From the NCBI RefSeq assembly GCF_040659735.1, contig NZ_JBFANZ010000024.1:1-64000 (forward strand): a stretch of 64,000 nucleotides of DNA, given 5' to 3'. Every line of letters starts with the position of its first letter. The stretch's first letter is position 1. Positions 8,834 to 16,375 of this stretch are shown piece by piece. Under the pieces are notes generated by a model. That model did no database searches and was not told where the DNA came from. It saw only the letters and a program-made list of their open reading frames with translations. The position numbers and the translations under genes are program-made. This DNA is from Micromonospora_I sp040659735 (GTDB lineage Bacteria > Actinomycetota > Actinomycetes > Mycobacteriales > Micromonosporaceae).

Positions 8834-8878
8834 GGTGTCGATTCCCCCGGTATCGATTCCCCCGGTATCGATGCCCCC
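8834..8878. repeat. three tandem 15-bp repeats between ATPase and permease genes
   Basis: Three back-to-back 15-base units (8834-8848, 8849-8863, 8864-8878) of the form GGTRTCGATKCCCCC, with one or two differences between units. They fill most of the 91-base gap between the ATPase stop (8896) and the permease start (8804). No hairpin is evident. They could be a slippage-prone spacer. Confidence 0.85.
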
Positions 8879-8895
8879 GCTTCGGGTCGCGTCGC

Positions 8896-10431
8896 TCATG
8901 CGGCGGCGCCTTCCATCAGCGATCCCGCCATCACGAGATCCAGCACGGTCTCTTCGTCGAGCTCGCTGCCGGGCGCCTCGTGGATGACCCGCCCCTCGCG
9001 CATGACCAGCACCCGGTCGGCCAGACCGAGCACCTCGGGCACCTCGCTGGAGACCAGCAGCACCCCGACGCCCTGCGCGGCCAGGGCACGGATCACCTGG
9101 TAGAGCTCGGCCCGGGCGCCGACATCGACGCCGCGGGTGGGCTCGTCGAGCAGCAGCAGCCGGGTCTCCCCCAGCAGCCAGCGGCCGACCACCACCTTCT
9201 GCTGGTTGCCGCCGGAGAGCTGACGCACCGCCCGCCGCACGTCACGCGGGCGCAGGTCCAGCTTCTCCGCGATCCGGTTCGCCTCGGCCAGCTCACGCCC
9301 GGCGTCGGTGAACCCGGCGCGGGCGAGTCGGCTGAACGTGGAGAGCGTGACGTTGCGGTAGATCGGCTCGCCGAGCAGCAGCGCCTGGCTCTTGCGTTCC
9401 TCCGGCGCCATCCCCATGCCGGCGCGGACGGCGGCCCCGACGCTCCCCGCGCGCAACGCCTTACCCGACATCCGCACCGTGCCCGCCTCCGCGCGGCGGG
9501 CGCCGAAGATGGTCTCCAGCAGTTCGGAGCGGCCGGATCCGACGAGACCGGCGATGCCGACGACCTCGCCCGGCCCGACGGAGAGGGAGACGTCGGCGAA
9601 CTCGCCGTGCCGGGTGAGCCCGTCGACCCGGAGCAGGTCCCCGCCGCGGGGCTCGGCCGCCGGGCGCTCCGGGAAGACGTACTCGATGGTGCGTCCGGTC
9701 ATCCGGCTGACCAGCTCGCGCGTAGGGGTGGAACGCGCGGGCAGGTTGGCGGCCGTGGTCCGGCCGTCCTTGAGTACGGTAACGCGGTCGCCGATCTCGC
9801 GGATCTCCTCCAGCCGGTGCGAGATGTAGATGACCGCGATCCCCTGCGCGGTGAGCTCCCGGATGATCCGGAAGAGGTTGCCGACCTCGTCATGGGCGAG
9901 CACCGCGCTCGGTTCGTCCATGATGATCAGCTTGGCCTCGTGCGACAGGGCGCGGGCCATGCTGACGATCTGCTTGCCCGCCGCGGGCAGCGAGCGCACC
10001 AGGCGGCGCGGCGGGATCTCGGCGTGGCCGAGCCGACCGAGGATGTCGCGGGTGGCCCGCGCCATCTGTCCGGTGCGGACGAAGCCGAGCCGGCGCGGCT
10101 CGTGGCCGAGGAAGGCGTTCTCCGCCACCGACAGGTCCTCGACCAGATCGAGCTCCTGGTAGATGGTGGCGATGCCGCCCTTCATCGCGGCCTGCGGGTT
10201 GGCGAAGTCCACCTGCTCGCCGAGCCACTCGACCTGGCCCGAGTCGGGGCGGTGCACCCCGGCCAGCACCTTGATCAGGGTCGACTTGCCGGCGCCGTTC
10301 TGCCCGAGCAGGCAGTGCACCTCGCCGGCGCGGACCTCCAGCTGCACGCCGTCGAGGGCGCGTACGCCGGGGAAGGTCTTCACCACGTCGGTGAGGCGCA
10401 GCACGACCGGACGCTCGTCGGTCTCGGCCAT
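8896..10431 (-). CDS. sugar ABC transporter ATP-binding protein (RbsA type, two ATPase halves)
   Basis: 511 residues. The first half has an intact Walker A (GQNGAGKST, 43-51), and the second half has the degenerate P-loop (GLVGSGRSELL) plus signature LSGGNQQKV, the usual RbsA/XylG/MglA layout. It powers uptake through the permease encoded next. I chose the ATG at 10429-10431, which has GGAGGA 6 bases upstream. An alternative in-frame ATG at 10465-10467 overlaps the ROK stop (ATGA) and would add 12 residues by coupled translation. Nothing in the sequence excludes both being used. Confidence 0.9.
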   Translation of the reverse strand: MAETDERPVVLRLTDVVKTFPGVRALDGVQLEVRAGEVHCLLGQNGAGKSTLIKVLAGVHRPDSGQVEWLGEQVDFANPQAAMKGGIATIYQELDLVEDLSVAENAFLGHEPRRLGFVRTGQMARATRDILGRLGHAEIPPRRLVRSLPAAGKQIVSMARALSHEAKLIIMDEPSAVLAHDEVGNLFRIIRELTAQGIAVIYISHRLEEIREIGDRVTVLKDGRTTAANLPARSTPTRELVSRMTGRTIEYVFPERPAAEPRGGDLLRVDGLTRHGEFADVSLSVGPGEVVGIAGLVGSGRSELLETIFGARRAEAGTVRMSGKALRAGSVGAAVRAGMGMAPEERKSQALLLGEPIYRNVTLSTFSRLARAGFTDAGRELAEANRIAEKLDLRPRDVRRAVRQLSGGNQQKVVVGRWLLGETRLLLLDEPTRGVDVGARAELYQVIRALAAQGVGVLLVSSEVPEVLGLADRVLVMREGRVIHEAPGSELDEETVLDLVMAGSLMEGAAA

Positions 10432-10463
10432 CTCGCTTCCTCCGCTCACGATGGTTGACTCGG

Positions 10464-11642
10464 TCATGACGCCTGCTCGAAGGCGACGTCGCTGGCGAGC
10501 ACCGCGGCCCCGGTGACGCCGGCGCGCGAGCCCAGCTCGGAGAGGACCACCGGCAGGTTGCCGGTGGCCAGCGGCAGCGAACGGCGGTAGACCACGCTGC
10601 GGATCTCGGCGAGCAGGATGTGCCCGAGGTGGGCGAGCCCGCCGCCGATGACGATCATCGAGGGGTTGGCGAAGCTGACCAGGCCGGCGAGGACGCTGCC
10701 GACCCGGCGTCCTCCGTCGCGGATCAGTCGGATGCAGGTCGGGTCGCCTTCGGTCGCGCACTCCGCGACATCGCGGGCGGAGACCGCGCCGCCCGCCGCG
10801 AAGCGCTCGGCGAGGGCCGGGGAGGTGCCGGCGCGGGCCGCCATGGTGGCCTCCTTGGCCAGCGCCGCCCCACTGAACAGCGCCTCCAGGCATCCGACGT
10901 TGCCGCAGGAGCACATCGGGCCGTTGGCGTCGACCTGGATGTGGCCGATGTCCCCGGCGCAGCCGTCGGTGCCGCGGTAGACCCCACCGGTCAGGTAGAT
11001 GCCGCAGCCGATGCCGGTGCCGATCTTCAGGAAGAGGAAGTCGTCGACGGAGTGCGCGACCCCGCCGTGCCGCTCCCCGATCGCCATGATGTTGACGTCG
11101 TTGTCGACCACCGCCGGGCAGCCATGCTCACGGGTGAGCAGCTCACGGACCGGGAACCGGTCCCAGCCGGGCATGATCGGCGGCGACACGGGGACGCCGT
11201 CGCGGTAGCTGACCGGCCCCGGCACGCCGATGCCGATCGAGTCGAGCCGCTCGTAGACGCCGTCGACCTTCGCCTTGGCCAGCAGCTCGTTGACCCGGTG
11301 CAGGATCACCTTGGGACCGGAGCGGATGTCCGAGGCCTCGCTGTAGGCGGCGATCGGCTCCAGCCGGCCGTTGGTGACCTCGACGTCGATGGAGCTGGCG
11401 CCCAGATCCACGGCGGCGAAGCGGAGATCGGGGTTGAGTTCGACCAGGGTGGAGCGGCGGCCGCCACGGGAGGCGGCCATCCCTGCCTCGGTCACGAATC
11501 GCGTGCCGACCAACCGGTCCAGCTCGGCGAGGAGCCGCGGACGCGGGATCTCCAGCTGGTCGGCGAGCTCGGCGCGGGAGATGGCGCCCTGGTCGCGCAG
11601 CAGGCGCAGCAGTCGCAGATGCAGGGGGTCCGCGGTGCGCAC
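10464..11642 (-). CDS. ROK-family transcriptional repressor of the sugar operon
   Basis: 392 residues: an N-terminal winged helix (about 5-65; LLRLLRDQGAISRAELADQL) and a C-terminal ROK sugar-kinase-like domain. The zinc motif CSCGNVGCLEALF and the glucokinase-like turn VDLGASSIDVEVT are present. ROK repressors release DNA on binding the transported sugar or its phosphate. It is first in the operon and overlaps the ATPase start region. GTG at 11640-11642 has GGAGGTGACCC upstream, better than the longer frame to 11675. It is a clear paralogue of the ROK gene at 16376-17578: most of the effector domain aligns without gaps. Confidence 0.9.
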   Translation of the reverse strand: MRTADPLHLRLLRLLRDQGAISRAELADQLEIPRPRLLAELDRLVGTRFVTEAGMAASRGGRRSTLVELNPDLRFAAVDLGASSIDVEVTNGRLEPIAAYSEASDIRSGPKVILHRVNELLAKAKVDGVYERLDSIGIGVPGPVSYRDGVPVSPPIMPGWDRFPVRELLTREHGCPAVVDNDVNIMAIGERHGGVAHSVDDFLFLKIGTGIGCGIYLTGGVYRGTDGCAGDIGHIQVDANGPMCSCGNVGCLEALFSGAALAKEATMAARAGTSPALAERFAAGGAVSARDVAECATEGDPTCIRLIRDGGRRVGSVLAGLVSFANPSMIVIGGGLAHLGHILLAEIRSVVYRRSLPLATGNLPVVLSELGSRAGVTGAAVLASDVAFEQAS

Positions 11643-11753
11643 TGGGTCACCTCCGGGGGATTCACACCGACGCAACCTCGGCGTGTTGTGCTCGACACAG
11701 TAGGAGCGTTCTCACCTTCGTGTCTAGAGCTTTGCTCCACTAAGGCCGTAACT

Positions 11754-11804
11754 TTTATCGAACAAAGCAGAAGTCATTGACAGGCCCGGCAAAACAATCT
11801 TGTT
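11754..11804 (-). promoter_or_regulatory. candidate operator region of the sugar ABC operon
   Basis: TTTATCGAACAAAG at 11754-11767 closely resembles TTTACGAGAACAAAG at 16129-16143, and both lie 110-125 bases upstream of minus-strand transport operons. About 25 bases further is the short palindrome AACAATCTTGTT (11793-11804). The neighbourhood is AT-rich compared with the rest of the window, as expected for promoter and operator DNA. Binding by the ROK proteins is inferred from position only. Confidence 0.4.
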
Positions 11805-11917
11805 CCGCACCCTCCGCGCCCTCCCCGGCCACCGTGATCACGAGGTCCACAGCCGACGGACCCGGCGCGGGCGCGACGAATCCCTTGATCAGCAAGGCGT
11901 CGCGGGCATGCGGCGAC

Positions 11918-11946
11918 ACCCGGCCGCGCGCGGTGCGCGGCCGGGT
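11918..11946 (-). terminator. terminator of the TIM-barrel epimerase gene
   Basis: A 12-bp perfect GC stem (11918-11929 with 11935-11946) with a 5-base loop, 24 bases past the minus-strand stop at 11970. The outer bases can extend the stem with a 2-base bulge. Confidence 0.7.
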
Positions 11947-11969
11947 CGCCGTCCGTGTCGGTATCCGGA

Positions 11970-13082
11970 TCAGTCGTTGCTGTAGATGGTCAACTCGGAC
12001 ATGTTCTGGTAGCTGAGGTTGGCGAAGTCCAACGACTGGCCCGGGTTGGCGGCGCCGCCGGGCGCGGTGTCCATCTCCCAGTTGGCGTGGTGGAAGTCGT
12101 ACTCGCCGATGGTCTGGAAGAACTGCTGGAAATTGATGTCGCCCTCACCGAACGGCGTCATGTCGTAGCCGTTGGGCACCGCGGTGTTCCGGTTGCCGTC
12201 CTTGGCATGGAAGAGCGGGAAGCGCTTGGGACGCTTCGCCACGGTCAGGATCGGGTCGAACAGGTCGGTGCGCTCGCGGCCCGACGAGTTGACGTACTTG
12301 GTGTGCTTGTAGCGGGCCACGTACGCCCAGAAGATGTCCAGCTCGAAGAAGACGTACTTCGGGTCGGTCTTGCCCATGAAGTACTCGAGTTTGCGGATGC
12401 CGGACGAGCGGGTCGGCTTGTTGTTGGCGTCCAGCGGGCCACTGTCGAGCAGGAACCCGTAGGCGGCGTCGTGGTTGTGGGTGTAGAGCCGCATCCCGCG
12501 CGCCTTCGCCTGCCGGCCCAGCTCGTTCCACAGGTCCGCGGCGGCGTCCCAGTCGGCCTGGTGCGCGCTGCCGGTCGGGTCACCGCCCGTGCCGATGTTC
12601 TTCATGCCGAGCTGTTCCGCGATGTCCAACTGCTGCTGGAACGTGGCGGCGTTGATCGACGTGTGGGTGCCGTTGGCGACCAGGCCGTTGTCGTCGAGGA
12701 TCTTGCGGATCTCCGCTGGCGTGATCTGCCGACCGAGGATCGAGGTGTGCTGGTTGTAACCGGCGAACTCGATCTCCTTGTAACCCATCTCGGCGAGGCG
12801 GGCGAGCACCCGCTCGAAGCCGTACGGAACTCCGCTGTCGTCCGGCGCCGCACCGATCCGGTCCCGGACGCTGTAGAGGATGATGCCGCGGTTGCGCTCG
12901 GGAATGAGGGGGTCGACCCGCCAATCGTCCTTGGCGGTAGCCGGGCGGCCGGTCTGCAGCACGGGCAGCCCGACGGCGCCGAGGGCGGCCGCCGCCCCGG
13001 CCGAGGCGGCGAGGATCCGGCGCCGGGTGAGCGCGGGGTTGGGTCGGGCGGCGTCGCCCGTACGGCGTTGCACCTCGTCCAT
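11970..13082 (-). CDS. Tat-exported sugar phosphate isomerase/epimerase (TIM barrel)
   Basis: 370 residues. A twin-arginine signal (LTRRRILAAS near residues 18-27) precedes a xylose-isomerase-like TIM barrel. Elements include GIILYSVRDRIG, EIEFAGYNQH, THNHDAAYGFLLD and FFELDIFWAYV; the acidic and His residues fit a divalent-metal site. Enzymes of this family epimerise or isomerise keto-sugars, and exported ones often accompany Gfo/Idh and ThuA proteins. ATG at 13080-13082 has GGTGGAG upstream; the longer frame to 13220 lacks a start signal. It is monocistronic, between a terminator and the ABC exporter. The substrate is unknown. Confidence 0.85.
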   Translation of the reverse strand: MDEVQRRTGDAARPNPALTRRRILAASAGAAAALGAVGLPVLQTGRPATAKDDWRVDPLIPERNRGIILYSVRDRIGAAPDDSGVPYGFERVLARLAEMGYKEIEFAGYNQHTSILGRQITPAEIRKILDDNGLVANGTHTSINAATFQQQLDIAEQLGMKNIGTGGDPTGSAHQADWDAAADLWNELGRQAKARGMRLYTHNHDAAYGFLLDSGPLDANNKPTRSSGIRKLEYFMGKTDPKYVFFELDIFWAYVARYKHTKYVNSSGRERTDLFDPILTVAKRPKRFPLFHAKDGNRNTAVPNGYDMTPFGEGDINFQQFFQTIGEYDFHHANWEMDTAPGGAANPGQSLDFANLSYQNMSELTIYSND

Positions 13083-13449
13083 TTTTCTCCACCTTTCTAC
13101 GGCGACCCGCTGGTCGCCTGATGTTCGAATAGGAGGGTCCGCGGTGTACGTGGGCCATGCGCCGCCGATACGCGATGGCCCGGGGCGTGCGGGCGGGCCG
13201 CCGCCGGGACCGGTTGTCACGACGGAGGGTCCGCGGCTGCCCGTGCCACGCCCCTGGCACGGTGCAACCCGGGTCCTGGCGGACCCTTACGGTGCTGACC
13301 TCGACGTTTGCGACTTGTGTCGCACGTGTTACGTCTGGGCAGACGGTATCCCTACAGGTGAGGGAAAGAAAGACCCCGATCAAGCAAACTTTCGGGCGTC
13401 AGGCCGATAGCTTTGTCCTCAGTCGAGACGAAGTTATCGACGGTGGTGG
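13083..13449. other. intergenic region (promoter of epimerase gene, end of exporter operon)
   Basis: 367 bases without a supportable gene. An 8-bp perfect stem with a 6-base loop (13241-13262) may end the exporter transcript. An AT-richer part (about 13300-13440) may hold promoter elements, but I cannot assign a -35/-10 pair with confidence. Confidence 0.4.
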
Positions 13450-14262
13450 TTACTTGTAGAGCAGCTTGCCCATCCGCCGTCCGGCGACCGTCAACCCGAG
13501 CACCGTCAGCGCGAGCAGGTAACCGACGTCGAAAAGCTGCACAGCACCGAGGCTTCCCAGGCTGATGCCCCGAAGGAGATCCACCGCCCGGTACAGCGGC
13601 GTGACCTCGACCAGCCACCGCAGCACCGTCGGGTAGGACTCGGCGGGCACGAAGGTGCCGGAGAAGAGGAAGAGCGTGAACTGGGCCGACCCCATCAGGT
13701 CGAAGTCCTGCCAGCTGCGCATGAATGTGGAGAGCGCCATGCCCAGCGCGCCGAACGCGAAGCCCGCCAGGACCGCGGCCGGGAAGGCGGCCAGCGCGCG
13801 CCCCGCGGTGGTGAGGTCCATCGCCACCATGACGCCGAGGAACCCGGCCGAATAGGCGGCGCCGCGCAGCATCGCCCAACCCAGCTCGCCGAGGGCGATC
13901 TCGAACGGCTGCACGGGGGTCGCCAGGATCCCGTCGTACAGCTTCACGTATTTCATCTTCCCGAACAAGTTGAAGGTGGTCTCCGCGAGCGCGCCGGACA
14001 TCGCCGACGACGCGAGCATCGCCGGCGCGACGAAGGCCGCGTAGGTGACGACCTGTCCGGTGGGGAGGGTGAGGTCGCCGATCAGCGCACCGACACCGAC
14101 ACCGATGGAGAGCAGGTAGAGCACCGGCTCGAGGAAGCCGGAGATCAACACCAACCAGTAGGCGGACTTGAGCGCGGCGGCGTTGCGCTCCATCACCGAC
14201 ACGGAGCGCCGGGCCGCGGCGGGGAGCCCGATCAGTCGGGGCAGGACGAGGCTGACCATCAC
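13450..14262 (-). CDS. ABC-2 type transporter permease (second of pair)
   Basis: 270 residues with about six hydrophobic segments and the ABC-2 (DrrB/NodJ) pattern: cytosolic N-terminus, LLSIGVGVGALIGD, KMKYVKLYDGILATPVQPFEI and a terminal FVPAESYPTVLRWLVEVTPLYR. It is last of a three-gene exporter operon: ATPase, permease, permease. Starts GTG-ATG at 14260-14262/14257-14259 with AGGAAAG upstream. The cargo (drug, lipid or polysaccharide) is not indicated. Confidence 0.88.
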   Translation of the reverse strand: MMVSLVLPRLIGLPAAARRSVSVMERNAAALKSAYWLVLISGFLEPVLYLLSIGVGVGALIGDLTLPTGQVVTYAAFVAPAMLASSAMSGALAETTFNLFGKMKYVKLYDGILATPVQPFEIALGELGWAMLRGAAYSAGFLGVMVAMDLTTAGRALAAFPAAVLAGFAFGALGMALSTFMRSWQDFDLMGSAQFTLFLFSGTFVPAESYPTVLRWLVEVTPLYRAVDLLRGISLGSLGAVQLFDVGYLLALTVLGLTVAGRRMGKLLYK

Positions 14263-14298
14263 ATCTCTTTCCTGTGCTTCCTGGGCTGCCCGTCCGCG

Positions 14299-15066
14299 CT
14301 AGCCGATCAGGCGGCGGCGGAACCGGGCGTGCGCGAGCAGCCAGCCCACCGCCACCCAGGCGGCGAGGTAGAGCAGGTGACCGGTCACGGACCAGGCGGG
14401 CGCGACGCCGAGCGTCACGGCCCGGCACAGATCGACGCCGTGCCAGAGCGGCGACACGTAGGCGAGCCAGCGCAGCGCGTCCGGCAGCGACTCGACCGGA
14501 AAGAAGACGCCGGCGAACAACGACATCGGAATGACCGCGACCCGGAACAGCAGGGCGAGGTAACTGTCGCTGTGGATGCTCGCGCTGAACGCGATGGTCG
14601 GCAACGCCACCGCCGCCCCGACCAGCAGCACCAGGAGGAGTGTGGCGGGTGCCCACGCCGAGTGCAGCGTGCCGAAGCCGGCCGCGACCAACAGGAACGC
14701 GGCGGCGGTCAACAGCACCCGCAGGAGGGTGAAGGCCAGTTGTCCGCCGAGGATGTCACTGATCCGCAGCGGCGCCGCGGCCTGCGAGAAATACGTCTTC
14801 ACCCACTCGAAGCGGCTCAGCACCGGCCAGGTGGACTCCATCATCGCGACCTGCATCGCGGTGGAGGCGATCAGCCCGGGGATGATCCAGTCGAGATAGG
14901 GCACGCCGTCGATGCCGCTGTCCACGTAGGCGCCGACGCCCACGCCGAAACTGAGCACGGTGAGCAGGGGCAGCAGGAACGAGGAGAAGACGCTGCCGCG
15001 CCAGGTGCGTCGGTAGCCGATGAGATGGAACTCCAGCACCGCCAGGGTCGGGGTCAGCGCGCTCAC
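14299..15066 (-). CDS. ABC-2 type transporter permease (first of pair)
   Basis: 255 residues, related to but clearly diverged from the next gene. It shares the ABC-2 layout (LLPLLTVLSFGVGVGAYVDS; FFPVESLPDALRWLAYVSPLWHG). It likely forms a heterodimeric channel with the 13450-14262 product. The GTG start at 15064-15066 follows the ATPase stop (15068-15070) by one base, so translation is coupled. Confidence 0.88.
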   Translation of the reverse strand: MSALTPTLAVLEFHLIGYRRTWRGSVFSSFLLPLLTVLSFGVGVGAYVDSGIDGVPYLDWIIPGLIASTAMQVAMMESTWPVLSRFEWVKTYFSQAAAPLRISDILGGQLAFTLLRVLLTAAAFLLVAAGFGTLHSAWAPATLLLVLLVGAAVALPTIAFSASIHSDSYLALLFRVAVIPMSLFAGVFFPVESLPDALRWLAYVSPLWHGVDLCRAVTLGVAPAWSVTGHLLYLAAWVAVGWLLAHARFRRRLIG

Positions 15067-15067
15067 G

Positions 15068-16006
15068 TCAGTCCACCAACGTCCGGCCGGTCAGGTGCAG
15101 GAACACATCCTCCAGGCTGCTGCGCCGGACCAGGACGCTGGTCGGCTCCAGCCCGCGCAGCTGCACCTGGGCGAGCGCCGCGTCACCGTCGTCGGCGTAG
15201 AGCAGGATCCGGTCGGGCAGCACCTCGATCCGCTCGCCGAGCCCGGTCAGCTTGCCGGCGAAGTCCTGCTGCGAATCCGTGGGGAAGCGGAGCTCCACCA
15301 CCTCCCGGGTGGAGTATCGCGTGATGAGATCGCGGGGCGAACCCTCGGCGGCGATCCTGCCGGCGTCCATCACGACGAGCCGGTCGCAGAGCTGCTCCGC
15401 CTCGTCCATGTAGTGCGTGGTGAGCACGAGCGTCACCCCCTGCTGCTTCAACCGGAACAACCGCTCCCACACGAGGTGCCGGGCCTGCGGGTCGAGGCCG
15501 GTGGTCGGCTCGTCGAGGAGCACGAGCTCGGGCTGGTTGACCAGTGCCCGGGCGATCGTCAGCCGGCGTTTCATCCCGCCGGAGAGGGGCTCGACCTTGC
15601 TGCCGGACCGGTCGGCGAGCTGCACGAAATCGAGCAGCTCGTCGGCGCGTTGCCGCGCCACCCGGCGCGGGATGCCGAAGTAACGCGCATAGGTCGTCAG
15701 ATTTTCCCGCACCGTCAGCTCTGGATCGAGATTGTCGAGCTGCGGGCAGACACCGAGCCGGGCGCGGATGGCCGGGCCGTCCCGGAGCGGGTCCATGCCC
15801 AGGATCCGCAGCGTCCCGCCGGTGGGCGGGGAGACGCAGGCGACCATCCGCATGGTCGAGCTCTTGCCCGCCCCGTTGGGCCCGAGGAAGCCGAAGGCCT
15901 CCCCACGCGGCACGTCGACGTCGATGCCGTCCACGGCGGTGAAATCGCCGAACCGCTTTCGCAGTCCGCGTGCGTGGATCAGTGCGTGATCGTTGCTCGC
16001 CGTCAC
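15068..16006 (-). CDS. ABC-2 exporter ATP-binding protein (NodI/DrrA type)
   Basis: 312 residues. Walker A GPNGAGKSS, signature LSGGMKRRL, Walker B VLLDEPTTGLD and the following H-loop (TTHYMDEAEQ) are all intact. The C-terminal DUF4162-like tail is typical of DrrA/NodI ATPases. It drives the two downstream permeases. GTG start at 16004-16006 with only a weak AGG upstream. It is divergent from the ROK gene at 16376; the shared gap of 369 bases contains a ROK-motif copy and a long palindrome. Confidence 0.9.
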   Translation of the reverse strand: MTASNDHALIHARGLRKRFGDFTAVDGIDVDVPRGEAFGFLGPNGAGKSSTMRMVACVSPPTGGTLRILGMDPLRDGPAIRARLGVCPQLDNLDPELTVRENLTTYARYFGIPRRVARQRADELLDFVQLADRSGSKVEPLSGGMKRRLTIARALVNQPELVLLDEPTTGLDPQARHLVWERLFRLKQQGVTLVLTTHYMDEAEQLCDRLVVMDAGRIAAEGSPRDLITRYSTREVVELRFPTDSQQDFAGKLTGLGERIEVLPDRILLYADDGDAALAQVQLRGLEPTSVLVRRSSLEDVFLHLTGRTLVD

Positions 16007-16128
16007 CGAAAGAACCTAACCCCGAGGTACGACACCCCCGCTACCGAGTTTCCGCGATTGCCCGGTACGACCAGGGCGGCGGGCAATGATGATCATCGGT
16101 CACGACAACCCACAACCCTGCTTTTGTG

Positions 16129-16143
16129 TTTACGAGAACAAAG
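16129..16143 (-). promoter_or_regulatory. second copy of the TTTA-GAACAAAG motif
   Basis: TTTACGAGAACAAAG lies 123 bases upstream of the exporter ATPase start, in the same orientation and at nearly the same distance as the copy upstream of the sugar operon (11754-11767). It is embedded in AT-rich DNA (about 16120-16190). A role as ROK operator is inferred. Confidence 0.4.
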
Positions 16144-16238
16144 TTTGTCTTAAGATTCTTGAAGTTGAGGGGGAAATGCTTTAAGTTTCCAGCACACGAA
16201 GGGGCTGCTCCCCCGGATGCGTAAGATCAGGCTTGCCC

Positions 16239-16262
16239 TTCGTCACCTCGCGAGGTGACGAA
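16239..16262. promoter_or_regulatory. 24-bp perfect palindrome between exporter and ROK gene
   Basis: Half-site TTCGTCACCTCG is followed directly by its exact reverse complement (16239-16250 and 16251-16262), with no spacer. A loop-free perfect palindrome without a T-tract is more like a dimeric-repressor operator than a terminator. It sits 113 bases upstream of the divergent ROK gene. Confidence 0.7.
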
Positions 16263-16375
16263 ACCGCCGACCGCCACCGCTCGATCGGCCGGAGACAGGG
16301 CGACAACGGATCGCACCCGCCTATCGCCCTACCGTCGACCAGTCGCTGCAGCCGCGCCAGCTCCAGGTTAGGAAA

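Noticed and set aside
8834..8878. Tandem repeats considered as a CRISPR-like array
   Set aside because: Units are contiguous 15-mers with no spacers and no Cas genes are nearby.
13157..13459. Open plus-strand frame in the 13.1-13.4 kb gap
   Set aside because: No ribosome binding site, arginine-rich composition, no recognisable domain, and it overlaps the 3' end of a supported minus-strand gene.
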